From positions 1-60,391 of the forward strand of contig JAFXVR010000011.1 of NCBI GenBank assembly GCA_017534885.1: 60,391 nucleotides of DNA, given 5' to 3'. This DNA is from Clostridia bacterium. GTDB lineage: Bacteria; Bacillota; Clostridia; Christensenellales; Aristaeellaceae. This document shows positions 1 through 7,951 of the stretch, in pieces. Under the pieces are notes generated by a model. It made no database searches, was not told the origin of the DNA, and was given only the letters and a program-made list of their open reading frames with translations. How positions within the stretch are numbered: the stretch's first letter is position 1; every line of letters begins with the position of its first letter. The position numbers and the translations under genes were made by a program.

Positions 1-129
1 CTTCTTCCACTTGTGCAGCGTCTTCCGGCTGATGTGATACCGCCGTGCTGTTGCCGTGACATTCCCGTGCTTGTCTAAATACTCAAGTACGTGTTGACGC
101 CACCGCGCTTCTTGTGTTATCTTCTTCAT
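1..129 (-). CDS. Transposase N-terminal helix-turn-helix (partial)
   Basis: The first 43 codons of a leftward gene are visible before the window edge. It starts with ATG at 129, with AGGAGG about eight bases upstream. The product begins MKKITQEARWRQHVLEYLDKHG and continues with TATARRYHISRKTLHKWKK, a classic helix-turn-helix as found at the N-terminus of IS481/IS3-type transposases. The rest of the protein, including any DDE catalytic domain, lies outside the window. It could also be a stand-alone HTH protein, but the composition and AT-rich upstream flank fit an insertion sequence. Confidence 0.6.
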   Translation of the reverse strand, partial: MKKITQEARWRQHVLEYLDKHGNVTATARRYHISRKTLHKWKK

Positions 130-363
130 TGAGAGAGCCTCCTGGTACGTGGTTTTGTGTTGCAGCTTTATCTTACCACTTGGCTCCCTTTTTTGCTACC
201 CCTTTGTGTTACCTTTGTATTGTACCTCAACATCCTGATAGCAGGCTTGTATCAGCAATCCTGGCCCTATCATTCAGACCATGCCATCCGTCCAATTCTC
301 TTGCCGGAACGGACAAGAAGAGAGTGTTACGGAACAATAGACGAAAATTCACAATTGAAAAGC
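130..363. other. AT-richer gap beside the transposase
   Basis: I see no convincing gene here. The stretch is AT-richer than its surroundings. On the minus strand it carries several loosely related short blocks (GGTAACACAAAGG, GGTAGCAAAAAAGG, and TTGAGGTACAAT near 222-232). These could be a terminal inverted repeat with transposase-binding sites, but the other element end is outside the window and the boundary cannot be set. Confidence 0.3.
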
Positions 364-392
364 TTGATTATTTCGGCAAATTGGTGTACGAT
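364..392 (+). promoter_or_regulatory. Putative promoter of the BMP ABC operon
   Basis: TTGATT (364-369), a 17-base spacer and TACGAT (387-392) match four of six consensus bases each. They are about 100 bases upstream of the substrate-binding protein gene. No better candidate is visible in the gap. Confidence 0.45.
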
Positions 393-398
393 AGACAT

Positions 399-454
399 AC
401 TTTCCGCCGGAAAGTTCGTGTTTTGACGGAAGGCAGGAAGGCGGAGGGCCTTCC
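399..454 (+). promoter_or_regulatory. Structured leader of the BMP ABC operon
   Basis: ACTTTCC (399-405) and GGAAAGT (409-415) form a perfect tight hairpin at the expected transcript start. Downstream, GCCTTCC (448-454) can pair with either of two GGAAGGC copies (428-434 or 436-442). TCCGCC in the first hairpin can also pair with GGCGGA near 440. There is no U-tract, so this is not an intrinsic terminator. A role in mRNA stability or regulation is inference. Confidence 0.35.
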
Positions 455-492
455 GGACACTTTGACCTCAAGAATCGGAGGAGAACATTACC

Positions 493-1683
493 ATGAAGAA
501 GCTCGTTGCTCTGCTGCTCGTCCTGGCTCTGTGCCTCGCCGGCACCGCCGCCTTTGCTCTCGAGGGTCAGCCTGTGGCCAAGGAGAACGTGAAGGTTGGC
601 TTCATCTTCCTGCACGACGAGAACTCCACCTATGACCTCAACTTCATGAACGCCGCGAAGGAAGCCTGCGAAAAGCTGGGCGTCGCTTACGTTCTGAAGA
701 CCAACATCGACGAGGGCGAGGCCTGCTACGAGGCGGCCGCTGACCTGGTGGACGAAGGCTGCAACATCATCTTTGCCGACAGCTTCGGCCATGAGTCTTA
801 CATGATTCAGGCTGCGCTGGAGTTCGAGAACGTGGAATTCTGCCACGCCACCGGCACCCGCGCGCACACCGAAAACCTGCCCAACTACCACAACGCTTTC
901 GCTTCCATCTATGAAGGCCGCTTCATGGCGGGTGTCGCCGCTGGCCTGAAGCTGAACGAGATGATCGCGAACGGCAAGATCACAGAAGAGCAGACCAAGA
1001 TCGGCTATGTGGGCGCTTTCCCCTACGCCGAGGTGGTCAGCGGCTACACCAGCTTCTATCTGGGTGTCCGCTATGCCTGCCCCTCTGTGACCATGGAAGT
1101 GACCTTCACCAACTCCTGGTATGACGAAGCCCTGGAAAAGGAAGGCGCCACCAAGCTGATCCAGGACGGCTGCGTGCTCATCAGCCAGCATGCTGACTCC
1201 ATGGGCGCCCCCACCGCCTGCGAGACCGCCGGTGTGCCTAACGTGTCCTACAATGGCTCCACCGTGGCTGCCTGCCCCAACACCTTCATCGTGTCCTCCC
1301 GCATCAACTGGGTGCCCTACATGGAGTACATGATCAACCAGGTCGTCGAAGGCAAGGCCATTGACGCCGACTGGACCGGCACCATCGAGACCGGCTCCGT
1401 GGAGCTGTCTGAGGTGAACACCGCCGCTGCCGCTGAAGGCACCGTGGAAAAGCTGGAAGAGATCCGCGCCGGTCTGCTGGACGGCTCCATCAAGGTTTTC
1501 GACACCGCCACCTTCACCGTGGACGGCCAGGCCGTGACCAGCTACGTGGCTGACGTGGACGACATGGGCGACTATGTGCCCGAGACCGAGACCGTCATCG
1601 ACGGCATCCTGATGGAGAGCTATTTCCGCTCCGCGCCGTACTTCGCCATGAACATTGACGGCATCACCGTGCTGGGCAACTGA
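493..1683 (+). CDS. BMP-family ABC transporter substrate-binding protein
   Basis: This 396-residue exported protein is the probable ligand-binding component of an ABC importer. It resembles the Bmp/PnrA/TmpC family, which binds nucleosides. The N-terminus MKKLVALLLVLALCLAGTAAFA is a signal peptide. LALC is a poor lipobox, so ordinary type I cleavage after AFA is more likely than lipidation, unlike many family members. The body has family-type features, including VGFIFLHDENSTYD near the start, SFGHESYM, and EGRFMAGVAAG. GGAGGAG lies just upstream of the ATG. Three transporter genes follow, and a stem-loop separates it from them. The exact ligand is not visible. Purine nucleosides are an inference from the family. 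Confidence 0.88.
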   Translation: MKKLVALLLVLALCLAGTAAFALEGQPVAKENVKVGFIFLHDENSTYDLNFMNAAKEACEKLGVAYVLKTNIDEGEACYEAAADLVDEGCNIIFADSFGHESYMIQAALEFENVEFCHATGTRAHTENLPNYHNAFASIYEGRFMAGVAAGLKLNEMIANGKITEEQTKIGYVGAFPYAEVVSGYTSFYLGVRYACPSVTMEVTFTNSWYDEALEKEGATKLIQDGCVLISQHADSMGAPTACETAGVPNVSYNGSTVAACPNTFIVSSRINWVPYMEYMINQVVEGKAIDADWTGTIETGSVELSEVNTAAAAEGTVEKLEEIRAGLLDGSIKVFDTATFTVDGQAVTSYVADVDDMGDYVPETETVIDGILMESYFRSAPYFAMNIDGITVLGN

Positions 1684-1714
1684 TCAGGCAAACTGACGGA
1701 ATAATGGAACAACG

Positions 1715-1752
1715 ATACTGCAAGGGCTGTGCGAGACCGACCCTTGCAGTAT
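1715..1752 (+). terminator. Stem-loop between binding-protein and ATPase genes
   Basis: A perfect 12-bp inverted repeat (ATACTGCAAGGG at 1715-1726, CCCTTGCAGTAT at 1741-1752) is followed by a weak T-rich stretch. It fits a partial terminator or 3' stabilising hairpin that would let the binding protein be made in excess over the membrane components. Confidence 0.6.
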
Positions 1753-1806
1753 TCGTTTCATTCATGGAACAGGCCTGCGTAACGCGCATGGGGGAAACAT
1801 ACGCAC

Positions 1807-3336
1807 ATGGAACAGAGAATACCGGCAGTCAGCATCCGGAATATCACCAAGCGCTTTGGCCAGACGCTGGCCAATGATCACGTCAGCCTCGATATCTACC
1901 GGGGTGAAGTGCTGGCGCTTCTGGGTGAAAACGGCAGCGGGAAAACCACGCTGATGAACATGCTTTCCGGCATCTATTTCCCGGATGAAGGCAGCATCGC
2001 CATCGACGGACACGAGGTGGTCATCGACTCACCCCGCAAGGCCATCGAGCTGGGCATTGGCATGATTCACCAGCACTTCAAACTGGTGGATCTGCTTTCG
2101 GCCGCGGAAAACATCGAGCTGGGGCTGAAAGGCAAACTGGACATTCCCGCAGCCTCAAAGCGCATCCGGGAAATCTCCGAGGCCTATGGCTTTGAGATCG
2201 ACCCCGCCCAGAAGGTCTACGACATGTCTGTGTCCCAGAAGCAGACGGTGGAGATTCTGAAGGTGCTGTACCGGGGCGCGGATATCCTGATTCTGGACGA
2301 GCCCACCGCCGTGCTCACGCCTCAGGAAACGGAAAAGCTGTTCCAGGTGCTGCGGAACATGCGCAACGACGGCAAGGCCATCGTCATCATCACCCACAAG
2401 ATGAACGAAGTGCTGGAGCTCAGCGACCGGGTGGCGGTGTTGCGCAAGGGCGAGTATGTGGGCGACATGGCCACGGCTGAGACCTCCGCCCAGGACATGA
2501 CGAACCAGATGGTGGGGCATGCGGTGTCCCTGAACATCGAGCGGCCTCAGCCCGTCAACCCGATTCCCCGCATTGAGGTCAGCCACCTGACCGTGCGCAA
2601 CGAGGCCGGTGTCATCCGCCTGGACGATGTGTCCTTCACCGCGCGCTCAGGGGAGATTCTCGGCATCGCGGGCATCGCGGGCTCCGGCCAGAAAGAGCTG
2701 CTGGAAGCCATCGCAGGCCTTCAGCCGGTGGAGAGCGGCTCCATCAGGTATCTGGAGGACGACGGCACGCCCGAGGAGCTCATCGGGAAAGACCCGCTGG
2801 AAATCCAGAAGATGGGCGTTGCGCTGTCCTTTGTGCCGGAAGATCGCCTGGGCATGGGCCTGGTGGGCAGCATGGATCTGAATGAGAACATGATGCTGCG
2901 GACATACCGGACCGGCGCGTCTCCCGTGACGGACAGGAAAACGCCGCACGAGCTGGCTGAGCGCGTGGTGCATGACCTGGATGTGGTCACCCCGAACCTG
3001 CATACGCCTGTGAGAAACCTGTCCGGCGGCAACGTGCAGAAGATTCTGGTGGGCCGGGAAATCACCTCTGCGCCCAAGGTGCTTTTGACCGCTTACGCGG
3101 TGCGCGGCCTGGACATCAACTCATCCTATGTGATCTACGATCTGCTGAATCAGCAGAAGAAGAAGGGCGTGGCCGTGATCTACGTGGGCGAAGATCTGGA
3201 CGTGCTGCTGGAGCTGGCTGACCGGATTCTGGTGCTCTGCGCCGGAAAAGTCAGCGGTGAGGTGGCCGGAAAGGATGCCGTCAAAGACGAAATCGGCCTG
3301 ATGATGACGAGCGTGGGAGGCGGCAGGCATGAGTGA
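1807..3336 (+). CDS. ABC transporter ATPase, BMP/nucleoside type (YufO-like)
   Basis: This 509-residue protein has two tandem nucleotide-binding domains, as in RbsA/YufO ATPases, and would energise import with the two permeases downstream. Domain 1 has Walker A GENGSGKTT at residues 40-48, a degenerate signature (MSVSQKQ) and Walker B ILILDEPT near 160. Domain 2 has the usual degenerate Walker A of this family (GIAGSGQKE, near 289), the signature LSGGNVQK near 405 and RGLD after a modified Walker B. One active and one degenerate site is normal for the family. The gene overlaps the next one by eight bases, so translation is probably coupled. Confidence 0.92.
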   Translation: MEQRIPAVSIRNITKRFGQTLANDHVSLDIYRGEVLALLGENGSGKTTLMNMLSGIYFPDEGSIAIDGHEVVIDSPRKAIELGIGMIHQHFKLVDLLSAAENIELGLKGKLDIPAASKRIREISEAYGFEIDPAQKVYDMSVSQKQTVEILKVLYRGADILILDEPTAVLTPQETEKLFQVLRNMRNDGKAIVIITHKMNEVLELSDRVAVLRKGEYVGDMATAETSAQDMTNQMVGHAVSLNIERPQPVNPIPRIEVSHLTVRNEAGVIRLDDVSFTARSGEILGIAGIAGSGQKELLEAIAGLQPVESGSIRYLEDDGTPEELIGKDPLEIQKMGVALSFVPEDRLGMGLVGSMDLNENMMLRTYRTGASPVTDRKTPHELAERVVHDLDVVTPNLHTPVRNLSGGNVQKILVGREITSAPKVLLTAYAVRGLDINSSYVIYDLLNQQKKKGVAVIYVGEDLDVLLELADRILVLCAGKVSGEVAGKDAVKDEIGLMMTSVGGGRHE

Positions 3337-4453
3337 AGCGAAACAGCGGGAGCCGCTGATCCATATCTCCAGGCGCGGGAACCTGCCCTGGTGGGGCGCC
3401 TGGGGCATCCGGGCCGCCGCGGTGGCGCTGGCTATGATGGTCTGCGCGCTGCTCTGCATCCTGGTGACCCGCACCAACCCCCTGGACATCTTCCGCACCA
3501 TGTTTGAGGCCTCATTCAAGACGGAGCGCAAGTTCTGGGTGATGCTGCACTCCACTGCCATCCTGCTCTGCGTGTCCCTCGCGGTGACCCCGGCCTTCCG
3601 GATGCGGTTCTGGAATGTGGGCGGGGAAGGTCAGGCGCTGATGGGCTGTCTGGCTTCGGCGGCCTGCATGATCCTCCTGCGGGACGCGGTGCCCCACTGG
3701 CTGATGATCGTCTGCATGGTGTTTGCGTCCATCACGGCCGGCGCCATCTGGGGCCTCATTCCGGCATTCTTCAAGGCCAACTGGAACACCAACGAAACCC
3801 TCTTCACCCTGATGATGAACTACATTGCCACGCAGCTGGTGGCCTACTTCTGCGTGGTGTGGGAAAACCCCAAGGGCTCGGGGCAGATCGGCATCATCAA
3901 CCAGCGCGATCCCTACAAGGGGCTGGGCTGGCTGCCGGTGGTCGGCGGGCAGAAATATCTGCTGAACATCATCATTGTGGCGGTCATCTGCGCGGCGATG
4001 TTCTTCTACCTGTATTACTCCAAGCAGGGCTTCGAGCTGTCCGTGGTGGGGGAGAGCGAGAAAACCGCCCACTATCTGGGCATCAAGGTCAAGCGGGTCA
4101 TCATCCGCACGATGATCCTCTCCGGCGCGCTCTGCGGGCTGACAGGCCTGCTGCTGACCGGCGGCAATGACCACACCCTCACCACAACGCTGGTGGGCGG
4201 CCGGGGCTTTACCGCGGTCATGGTGTCCTGGCTGGCCAAGTTCAATCCCCTGTGGATGATCCTGACCTCCTTCCTGCTGGTATTCCTGCAGAAGGGCGCG
4301 GGGGACATCTCCACCAATTTCGGCCTCAACGAATCCTTCTCGGACATCCTGACGGGCATCATCCTGTTCTTCATCATCGGCAGCGAGTTCTTCATCCATT
4401 ATCGGCTCCACCTTCGCCACCGTCATCTGAGTGATAAGGAGGCGGTCAAATGA
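3329..4453 (+). CDS. ABC transporter permease, BMP/nucleoside type (YufP-like)
   Basis: This 374-residue integral membrane protein is one of two permeases of the importer. It has a hydrophobic helix near residues 30-50 and multiple further helices. Family-type stretches include FRMRFWNVGGEGQALMG and NTNETLFTLMMNYIA. Branched-chain/simple-sugar-type permeases of this class work as heterodimers, and the gene directly downstream encodes the partner. Its start overlaps the ATPase stop by eight bases and its end overlaps the next start, indicating one transcript. Length and motifs are complete. Confidence 0.9.
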   Translation: MSEAKQREPLIHISRRGNLPWWGAWGIRAAAVALAMMVCALLCILVTRTNPLDIFRTMFEASFKTERKFWVMLHSTAILLCVSLAVTPAFRMRFWNVGGEGQALMGCLASAACMILLRDAVPHWLMIVCMVFASITAGAIWGLIPAFFKANWNTNETLFTLMMNYIATQLVAYFCVVWENPKGSGQIGIINQRDPYKGLGWLPVVGGQKYLLNIIIVAVICAAMFFYLYYSKQGFELSVVGESEKTAHYLGIKVKRVIIRTMILSGALCGLTGLLLTGGNDHTLTTTLVGGRGFTAVMVSWLAKFNPLWMILTSFLLVFLQKGAGDISTNFGLNESFSDILTGIILFFIIGSEFFIHYRLHLRHRHLSDKEAVK

Positions 4454-5523
4454 GCGACACGGGCTTCTTCGCGGCGCTGGGCGCCTTCCTGGTGGGCGTG
4501 GCGGCCTTCATTCCCCGGGCCGTTGTGCAGGGAGTGCCGCTGCTCCTGGGCTCCACCGGTGAGACCCTCACGGAAAAGAGCGGCAACCTGAACTTAGGCA
4601 TCCCCGGTGTGATGTACGTGGGCGGCATCAGCGGCGTGGTCGGCGCCTTCTACTATGACCAGTCGGTCCGGGCCGGGGCCATGGTGGACGGAGTGCTGGA
4701 CACCGCCCGCTACGCCGCGAACATGAACGGCTTCCTGGCCATCACGGTTCCGGTGCTCTCCTGTCTGCTGGGCGCGCTCCTGATGGGACTGCTGTACTGC
4801 TTCCTGACTGTTACCCTGCGGGCCAACCAGAACGTGACCGGCCTGGCGCTGACGACCTTCGGCGTGGGCATCGGCAACTTCTTCGGCGGCTCGCTGATCA
4901 AGCTGTCCGGCTCGGATGTGCCTTCCATCGCCCTGACCCGCATCAGCACCTACTTCCACGCCTCCCTGCCCTTTGCCGACAGCCTGGGCTGGTTCGGCCA
5001 GGTCTTCCTCTCCTATGGTTTCCTGGCCTATACAGCGGTCATCATCGCGCTGGCGGCGGCCTATGTGCTCAAGCGCACCCGGGTGGGGCTGCACCTGCGC
5101 GCGGTGGGGGAGAACCCTGCCACAGCGGACGCGGCGGGCATCAGCGTGAACAGGTACAAGTATGCCTCGACCTGCATTGGCAGCATGATTGCCGGCCTTG
5201 GCGGGCTCTATTACGTGATGGACTACGCCAGCGGCGTGTGGAGCAACAATGCTTTCGGCGACCGGGGCTGGCTGGCCATCGCCCTGGTGATCTTCACCAT
5301 CTGGCGGCCCAACGTGGGCGTGCTGGCTTCCTTCCTCTTCGGCGGACTCTATATCCTGCACATGTACATTCCCACCGGCATGAACCTGGCGGTGAAGGAA
5401 CTGTACAAGATGGCGCCATATGTCGTGACGCTGATTGTGCTGATCCTCTCCAGCCTGCGCAACAAGCGGGAGAACCAGCCGCCCCAGCACCTGGGACTGC
5501 CCTATTTCCGGGAGGAACGCTGA
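4450..5523 (+). CDS. ABC transporter permease, BMP/nucleoside type (YufQ-like)
   Basis: This 357-residue polytopic membrane protein is the second permease and starts in an ATGA overlap with the first. The segment LLLGSTGETLTEKSGNLNLGIPGVMYVGG near the N-terminus is characteristic of YufQ-type permeases. The segment RTRVGLHLRAVGENPATADAAGISV is the cytoplasmic coupling loop that contacts the ATPase. This is the last gene of the operon, and a strong intrinsic terminator follows within 60 bases. Confidence 0.9.
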   Translation: MSDTGFFAALGAFLVGVAAFIPRAVVQGVPLLLGSTGETLTEKSGNLNLGIPGVMYVGGISGVVGAFYYDQSVRAGAMVDGVLDTARYAANMNGFLAITVPVLSCLLGALLMGLLYCFLTVTLRANQNVTGLALTTFGVGIGNFFGGSLIKLSGSDVPSIALTRISTYFHASLPFADSLGWFGQVFLSYGFLAYTAVIIALAAAYVLKRTRVGLHLRAVGENPATADAAGISVNRYKYASTCIGSMIAGLGGLYYVMDYASGVWSNNAFGDRGWLAIALVIFTIWRPNVGVLASFLFGGLYILHMYIPTGMNLAVKELYKMAPYVVTLIVLILSSLRNKRENQPPQHLGLPYFREER

Positions 5524-5536
5524 CAGGCCAATACAG

Positions 5537-5580
5537 AACAGACGGGAAGCCCAGTCGGCCTCCCGCCTGTTTTTGGTTTT
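5537..5580 (+). terminator. Terminator of the BMP ABC operon
   Basis: CGGGAAGCC (5543-5551) and GGCCTCCCG (5557-5565) form a stem with one mismatch. Outer ACAG/CTGT pairs extend it, and a TGTTTTTGGTTTT tail follows. Confidence 0.75.
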
Positions 5581-5589
5581 GTAGAGCAT

Positions 5590-5618
5590 AAGAAAAGAGA
5601 ACGCACATGGCGCTCTCT
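5590..5618 (-). terminator. Terminator of rplS
   Basis: On the minus strand, AGAGAGCG (5618-5611) pairs with CGTTCTCT (5603-5596) through one G-T wobble, followed by TTTCTT. It lies directly after the rplS stop and back to back with the ABC operon terminator. Confidence 0.65.
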
Positions 5619-5630
5619 TCATTGCATCGC

Positions 5631-5978
5631 TTACCGACGAACCTCGGCGATCTTGGCGGCCTTGCCCTGCAGCTTGCGCAGGTAGTACAGCTTGGCCCGC
5701 CGCACCTTGCCGTGGCGGATGACCTCAATGCGGTCAACACGCGGCGAGTGAATCGGGAAAACACGCTCCACACCAATGCCATAGGACACACGGCGGACAG
5801 TGAACGTCTCACGGACGCCACCGTTGCGCATAGCGATGACAGTGCCCTCGAAAGCCTGCAGACGCTCGTGCGTGCCCTCCACAACCTTCACCCAGACGCG
5901 GACAGTGTCGCCCACGGCAATCTCGGGCCGATCGTTGCGGAGCTGCTGCTCCTCGATGGAACGGATGATTTCGCTCAT
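5631..5978 (-). CDS. rplS: 50S ribosomal protein L19
   Basis: This 115-residue protein is a structural component of the large ribosomal subunit at the 30S/50S interface. The start at 5978 ([14 protein letters not shown]) gives the usual L19 length and has GGAGGA eight bases upstream. The frame can be extended to 6029, but without a ribosome binding site. Motifs typical of L19 include [35 protein letters not shown] and [10 protein letters not shown]. The gene is monocistronic here, with its own promoter and terminator. In many bacteria rplS follows trmD, but not in this window. Confidence 0.97.
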   Translation of the reverse strand: MSEIIRSIEEQQLRNDRPEIAVGDTVRVWVKVVEGTHERLQAFEGTVIAMRNGGVRETFTVRRVSYGIGVERVFPIHSPRVDRIEVIRHGKVRRAKLYYLRKLQGKAAKIAEVRR

Positions 5979-6011
5979 CGGAACTCCTCCTTCCCTCATA
6001 GACGTTCGTAT

Positions 6012-6038
6012 CCGGCATGTGGTCACCACAGCATCCGG
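6012..6038 (-). promoter_or_regulatory. rplS leader hairpin
   Basis: On the minus strand, CCGG, an internal loop, TGTGG, a TGA loop, CCACA, TG and CCGG fold into a compact hairpin about 35 bases before the rplS start. Several Bacillota have an autoregulatory L19 leader RNA. I cannot confirm a match to that family by eye. Confidence 0.35.
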
Positions 6039-6067
6039 ACAGCGGACCGCCCGTTGTCACGCCGCAT

Positions 6068-6096
6068 AGTGTAACATATCGCTTGGCGAATTGCAA
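6068..6096 (-). promoter_or_regulatory. Putative rplS promoter
   Basis: On the minus strand, TTGCAA (6096-6091), a 17-base spacer and TACACT (6073-6068) stand about 90 bases before the rplS start codon. Confidence 0.6.
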
Positions 6097-6199
6097 GGGG
6101 GTTTTTCACTTTTTTCAGGCGGATTATGGGCACCGGATGCGGCCGGCTGATTCCTTATGAAATGACAGCCGCTTCACAAAACAGTTACAAAATTCATGA

Positions 6200-6227
6200 T
6201 TGCTATCTGGCCAAAGTGTGGTATACT
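6200..6227 (+). promoter_or_regulatory. Putative promoter of the 6368 gene / tilS run
   Basis: TTGCTA (6200-6205), a 16-base spacer and TATACT (6222-6227) lie 140 bases before the ATG at 6368. The intervening leader carries no clear structure. The rest of the 5979-6367 gap holds only this promoter and the divergent rplS promoter. Confidence 0.55.
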
Positions 6228-6367
6228 AATGATGCGTCCGCACGGGCTGTTTTGGTGTACGGTTTCGGCGGACTCCGGCGAAATCAGCGCAGTCAGCGTC
6301 AGCAAGCGCTTCCGGCACAGACCGGAATAGACAGGCAGACACGGGTCTGCAGAGAGGTACGGCTGGA

Positions 6368-7951
6368 ATGAACAACGGTTATCCGAATGGACAGTACCCG
6401 GGGCCGGGAAATCAGCAGAAGGGGCAGCAACCCTATGCCGGCTATCAGCAGAATGGGTACTATCGGCAGGGTGGTTACGCGCAGCCGCAGGGTTATCCCC
6501 AGAACGGTCAGCAGGTCCCGCAGCAGGCTTATCCACAGGGCGCTTATCCGCCCCAGCAGGGCTATCCCCGGCAGGGCTATGGGCCCAATGGCCAGCCCTA
6601 CGCGCAGCCTCCCCAGCCCTATCCGCAGAACGGCCAATCCAATCCTTACGGCTATCAGGGCTACCCGCCTCAGGGTCAGTCCAATCCCTACACGCAGACG
6701 CCCCAGCCCTATCCCCAGCGCGGCCAATCCAACCCCTACGTGCCCCAGGGGTATCCGCAGGGCGGCCAGCCCTATCCCCAGGGCTATCCGCAGAACGGGC
6801 AGCAGGGCTATGGGCCGCAGGCCTATCCGCAGAACGGCCAGTCCGGCCCTTACGGCCCGGGTTATCCGGGGCCAGGCCAGGGCGGGCAGCAGGGCTATGT
6901 GGTGAATCCGGTCGACCCAAACAAGCAGCGCCCGAACATTGACCTGGGGGCCCTCCTCAGCGCGGTGCCCTGGCAGTTTGTGGCCGTGGGCGTCAGCCTG
7001 ATTCTCTTTGCCGCCGCCATGCTGACCGGGCAGGTGGTGCTGAGCTGGTGCTTCGCGGGCGCAGCCTTCCTGACCTTGGGCTATCTCTGGCTGAAACCGC
7101 AGGACATGGGGCACAGCACCCGCCTGACCCTGACGATTCTCCTGCTGATTGCGCTGGTGGTCACGGCGATCCGCCTGGTGTCCGGCAGCGGCGTGGACAG
7201 CGTCAATCCCAGTCAGCCCGCGGCGCAGCCCACCGCCAACGCAGGCACCTCGCAAAACAACGCCTCTCAGGACAGCCTCGGCAGTCTGCAGGCGGAGGTC
7301 ACCGAAGCGCCTGTCAGTCAGACGTATGTACAGTCCAGCACCAGCAGCGATATCGAAGAGCGGCTGCAATCCTTCATGTACTTCTGGTCCTCCAACAATC
7401 TGGATCAGATGCTCAACTACTGCGCGCCCAGCTGGGCCCGGGGCATTTCCGCCAGCACGACGGCGGTCAACAGCCTGTATCAGATTCTGGCGCTGCGCAT
7501 CCCAATCCTCGATACCTTCCAGATCAACAAGGTCAGCGGCTCGGACGCGGACGTGTCCTCCACCGTCACCATGACGGTCTCACTCAACCGCAACAATAAC
7601 AGAAGCGATTCGCCGCAGACATACATCTTCAATGTGCTGATGCTCAAGGAGGACGGCAGCTGGTATGTGGATCCCCGGTCGCTGCAGTCCAATGTGGAAG
7701 CCACCGCGACCCCGGCGAGCAGCTACATCACCCAGCCGCCCCAGCCGGCGACCAGCGCAGACGCCAACACGCCCCTGTACTACAATCCGGATGGCGGCAA
7801 GTTCTACCACCTGGATCCGGAGTGCAAGTCCGCCAACGTCAGGAATCTGCCCTTCAAGGGAAAACTGACCTATGGCCAGCTGAACGAGGACAAGTACAAG
7901 AACCTTGAGCCCTGTTCTTACTGTGACGCGCCGCTCCGCCCCGGCACATGA
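6368..7951 (+). CDS. Low-complexity Q/Y/P/G membrane protein with Cys/His C-terminal domain
   Basis: This 527-residue protein has no function I can name. Residues 1-180 are a repetitive Gln/Tyr/Pro/Gly/Asn tract built from variants of GYPQNGQ and QPYPQ. Residues about 198-270 hold two or three membrane helices (FVAVGVSLILFAAAML; TLTILLLIALVVTAI). A globular region follows with IEERLQSFMYFWSSNNLDQML. The last 60 residues have the pattern YYNPDGGKFYHLDPEC, then PCSYCDAPLRP, resembling Ada-type zinc-binding modules. The same module ends the protein at 26834-27874. The stop overlaps the tilS start (ATGA), so the two are translationally coupled. The RBS is weak (GAGAGG). Confidence 0.75.
   Translation: MNNGYPNGQYPGPGNQQKGQQPYAGYQQNGYYRQGGYAQPQGYPQNGQQVPQQAYPQGAYPPQQGYPRQGYGPNGQPYAQPPQPYPQNGQSNPYGYQGYPPQGQSNPYTQTPQPYPQRGQSNPYVPQGYPQGGQPYPQGYPQNGQQGYGPQAYPQNGQSGPYGPGYPGPGQGGQQGYVVNPVDPNKQRPNIDLGALLSAVPWQFVAVGVSLILFAAAMLTGQVVLSWCFAGAAFLTLGYLWLKPQDMGHSTRLTLTILLLIALVVTAIRLVSGSGVDSVNPSQPAAQPTANAGTSQNNASQDSLGSLQAEVTEAPVSQTYVQSSTSSDIEERLQSFMYFWSSNNLDQMLNYCAPSWARGISASTTAVNSLYQILALRIPILDTFQINKVSGSDADVSSTVTMTVSLNRNNNRSDSPQTYIFNVLMLKEDGSWYVDPRSLQSNVEATATPASSYITQPPQPATSADANTPLYYNPDGGKFYHLDPECKSANVRNLPFKGKLTYGQLNEDKYKNLEPCSYCDAPLRPGT

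Noticed and set aside
349..1191. 280-codon leftward frame over the BMP protein
   Set aside because: It is antisense to a clear exported binding protein, with no signal of its own.
3512..4426. 304-codon leftward frame over the first permease
   Set aside because: It is Gly/Asp/His/Glu-rich antisense translation of a membrane protein.
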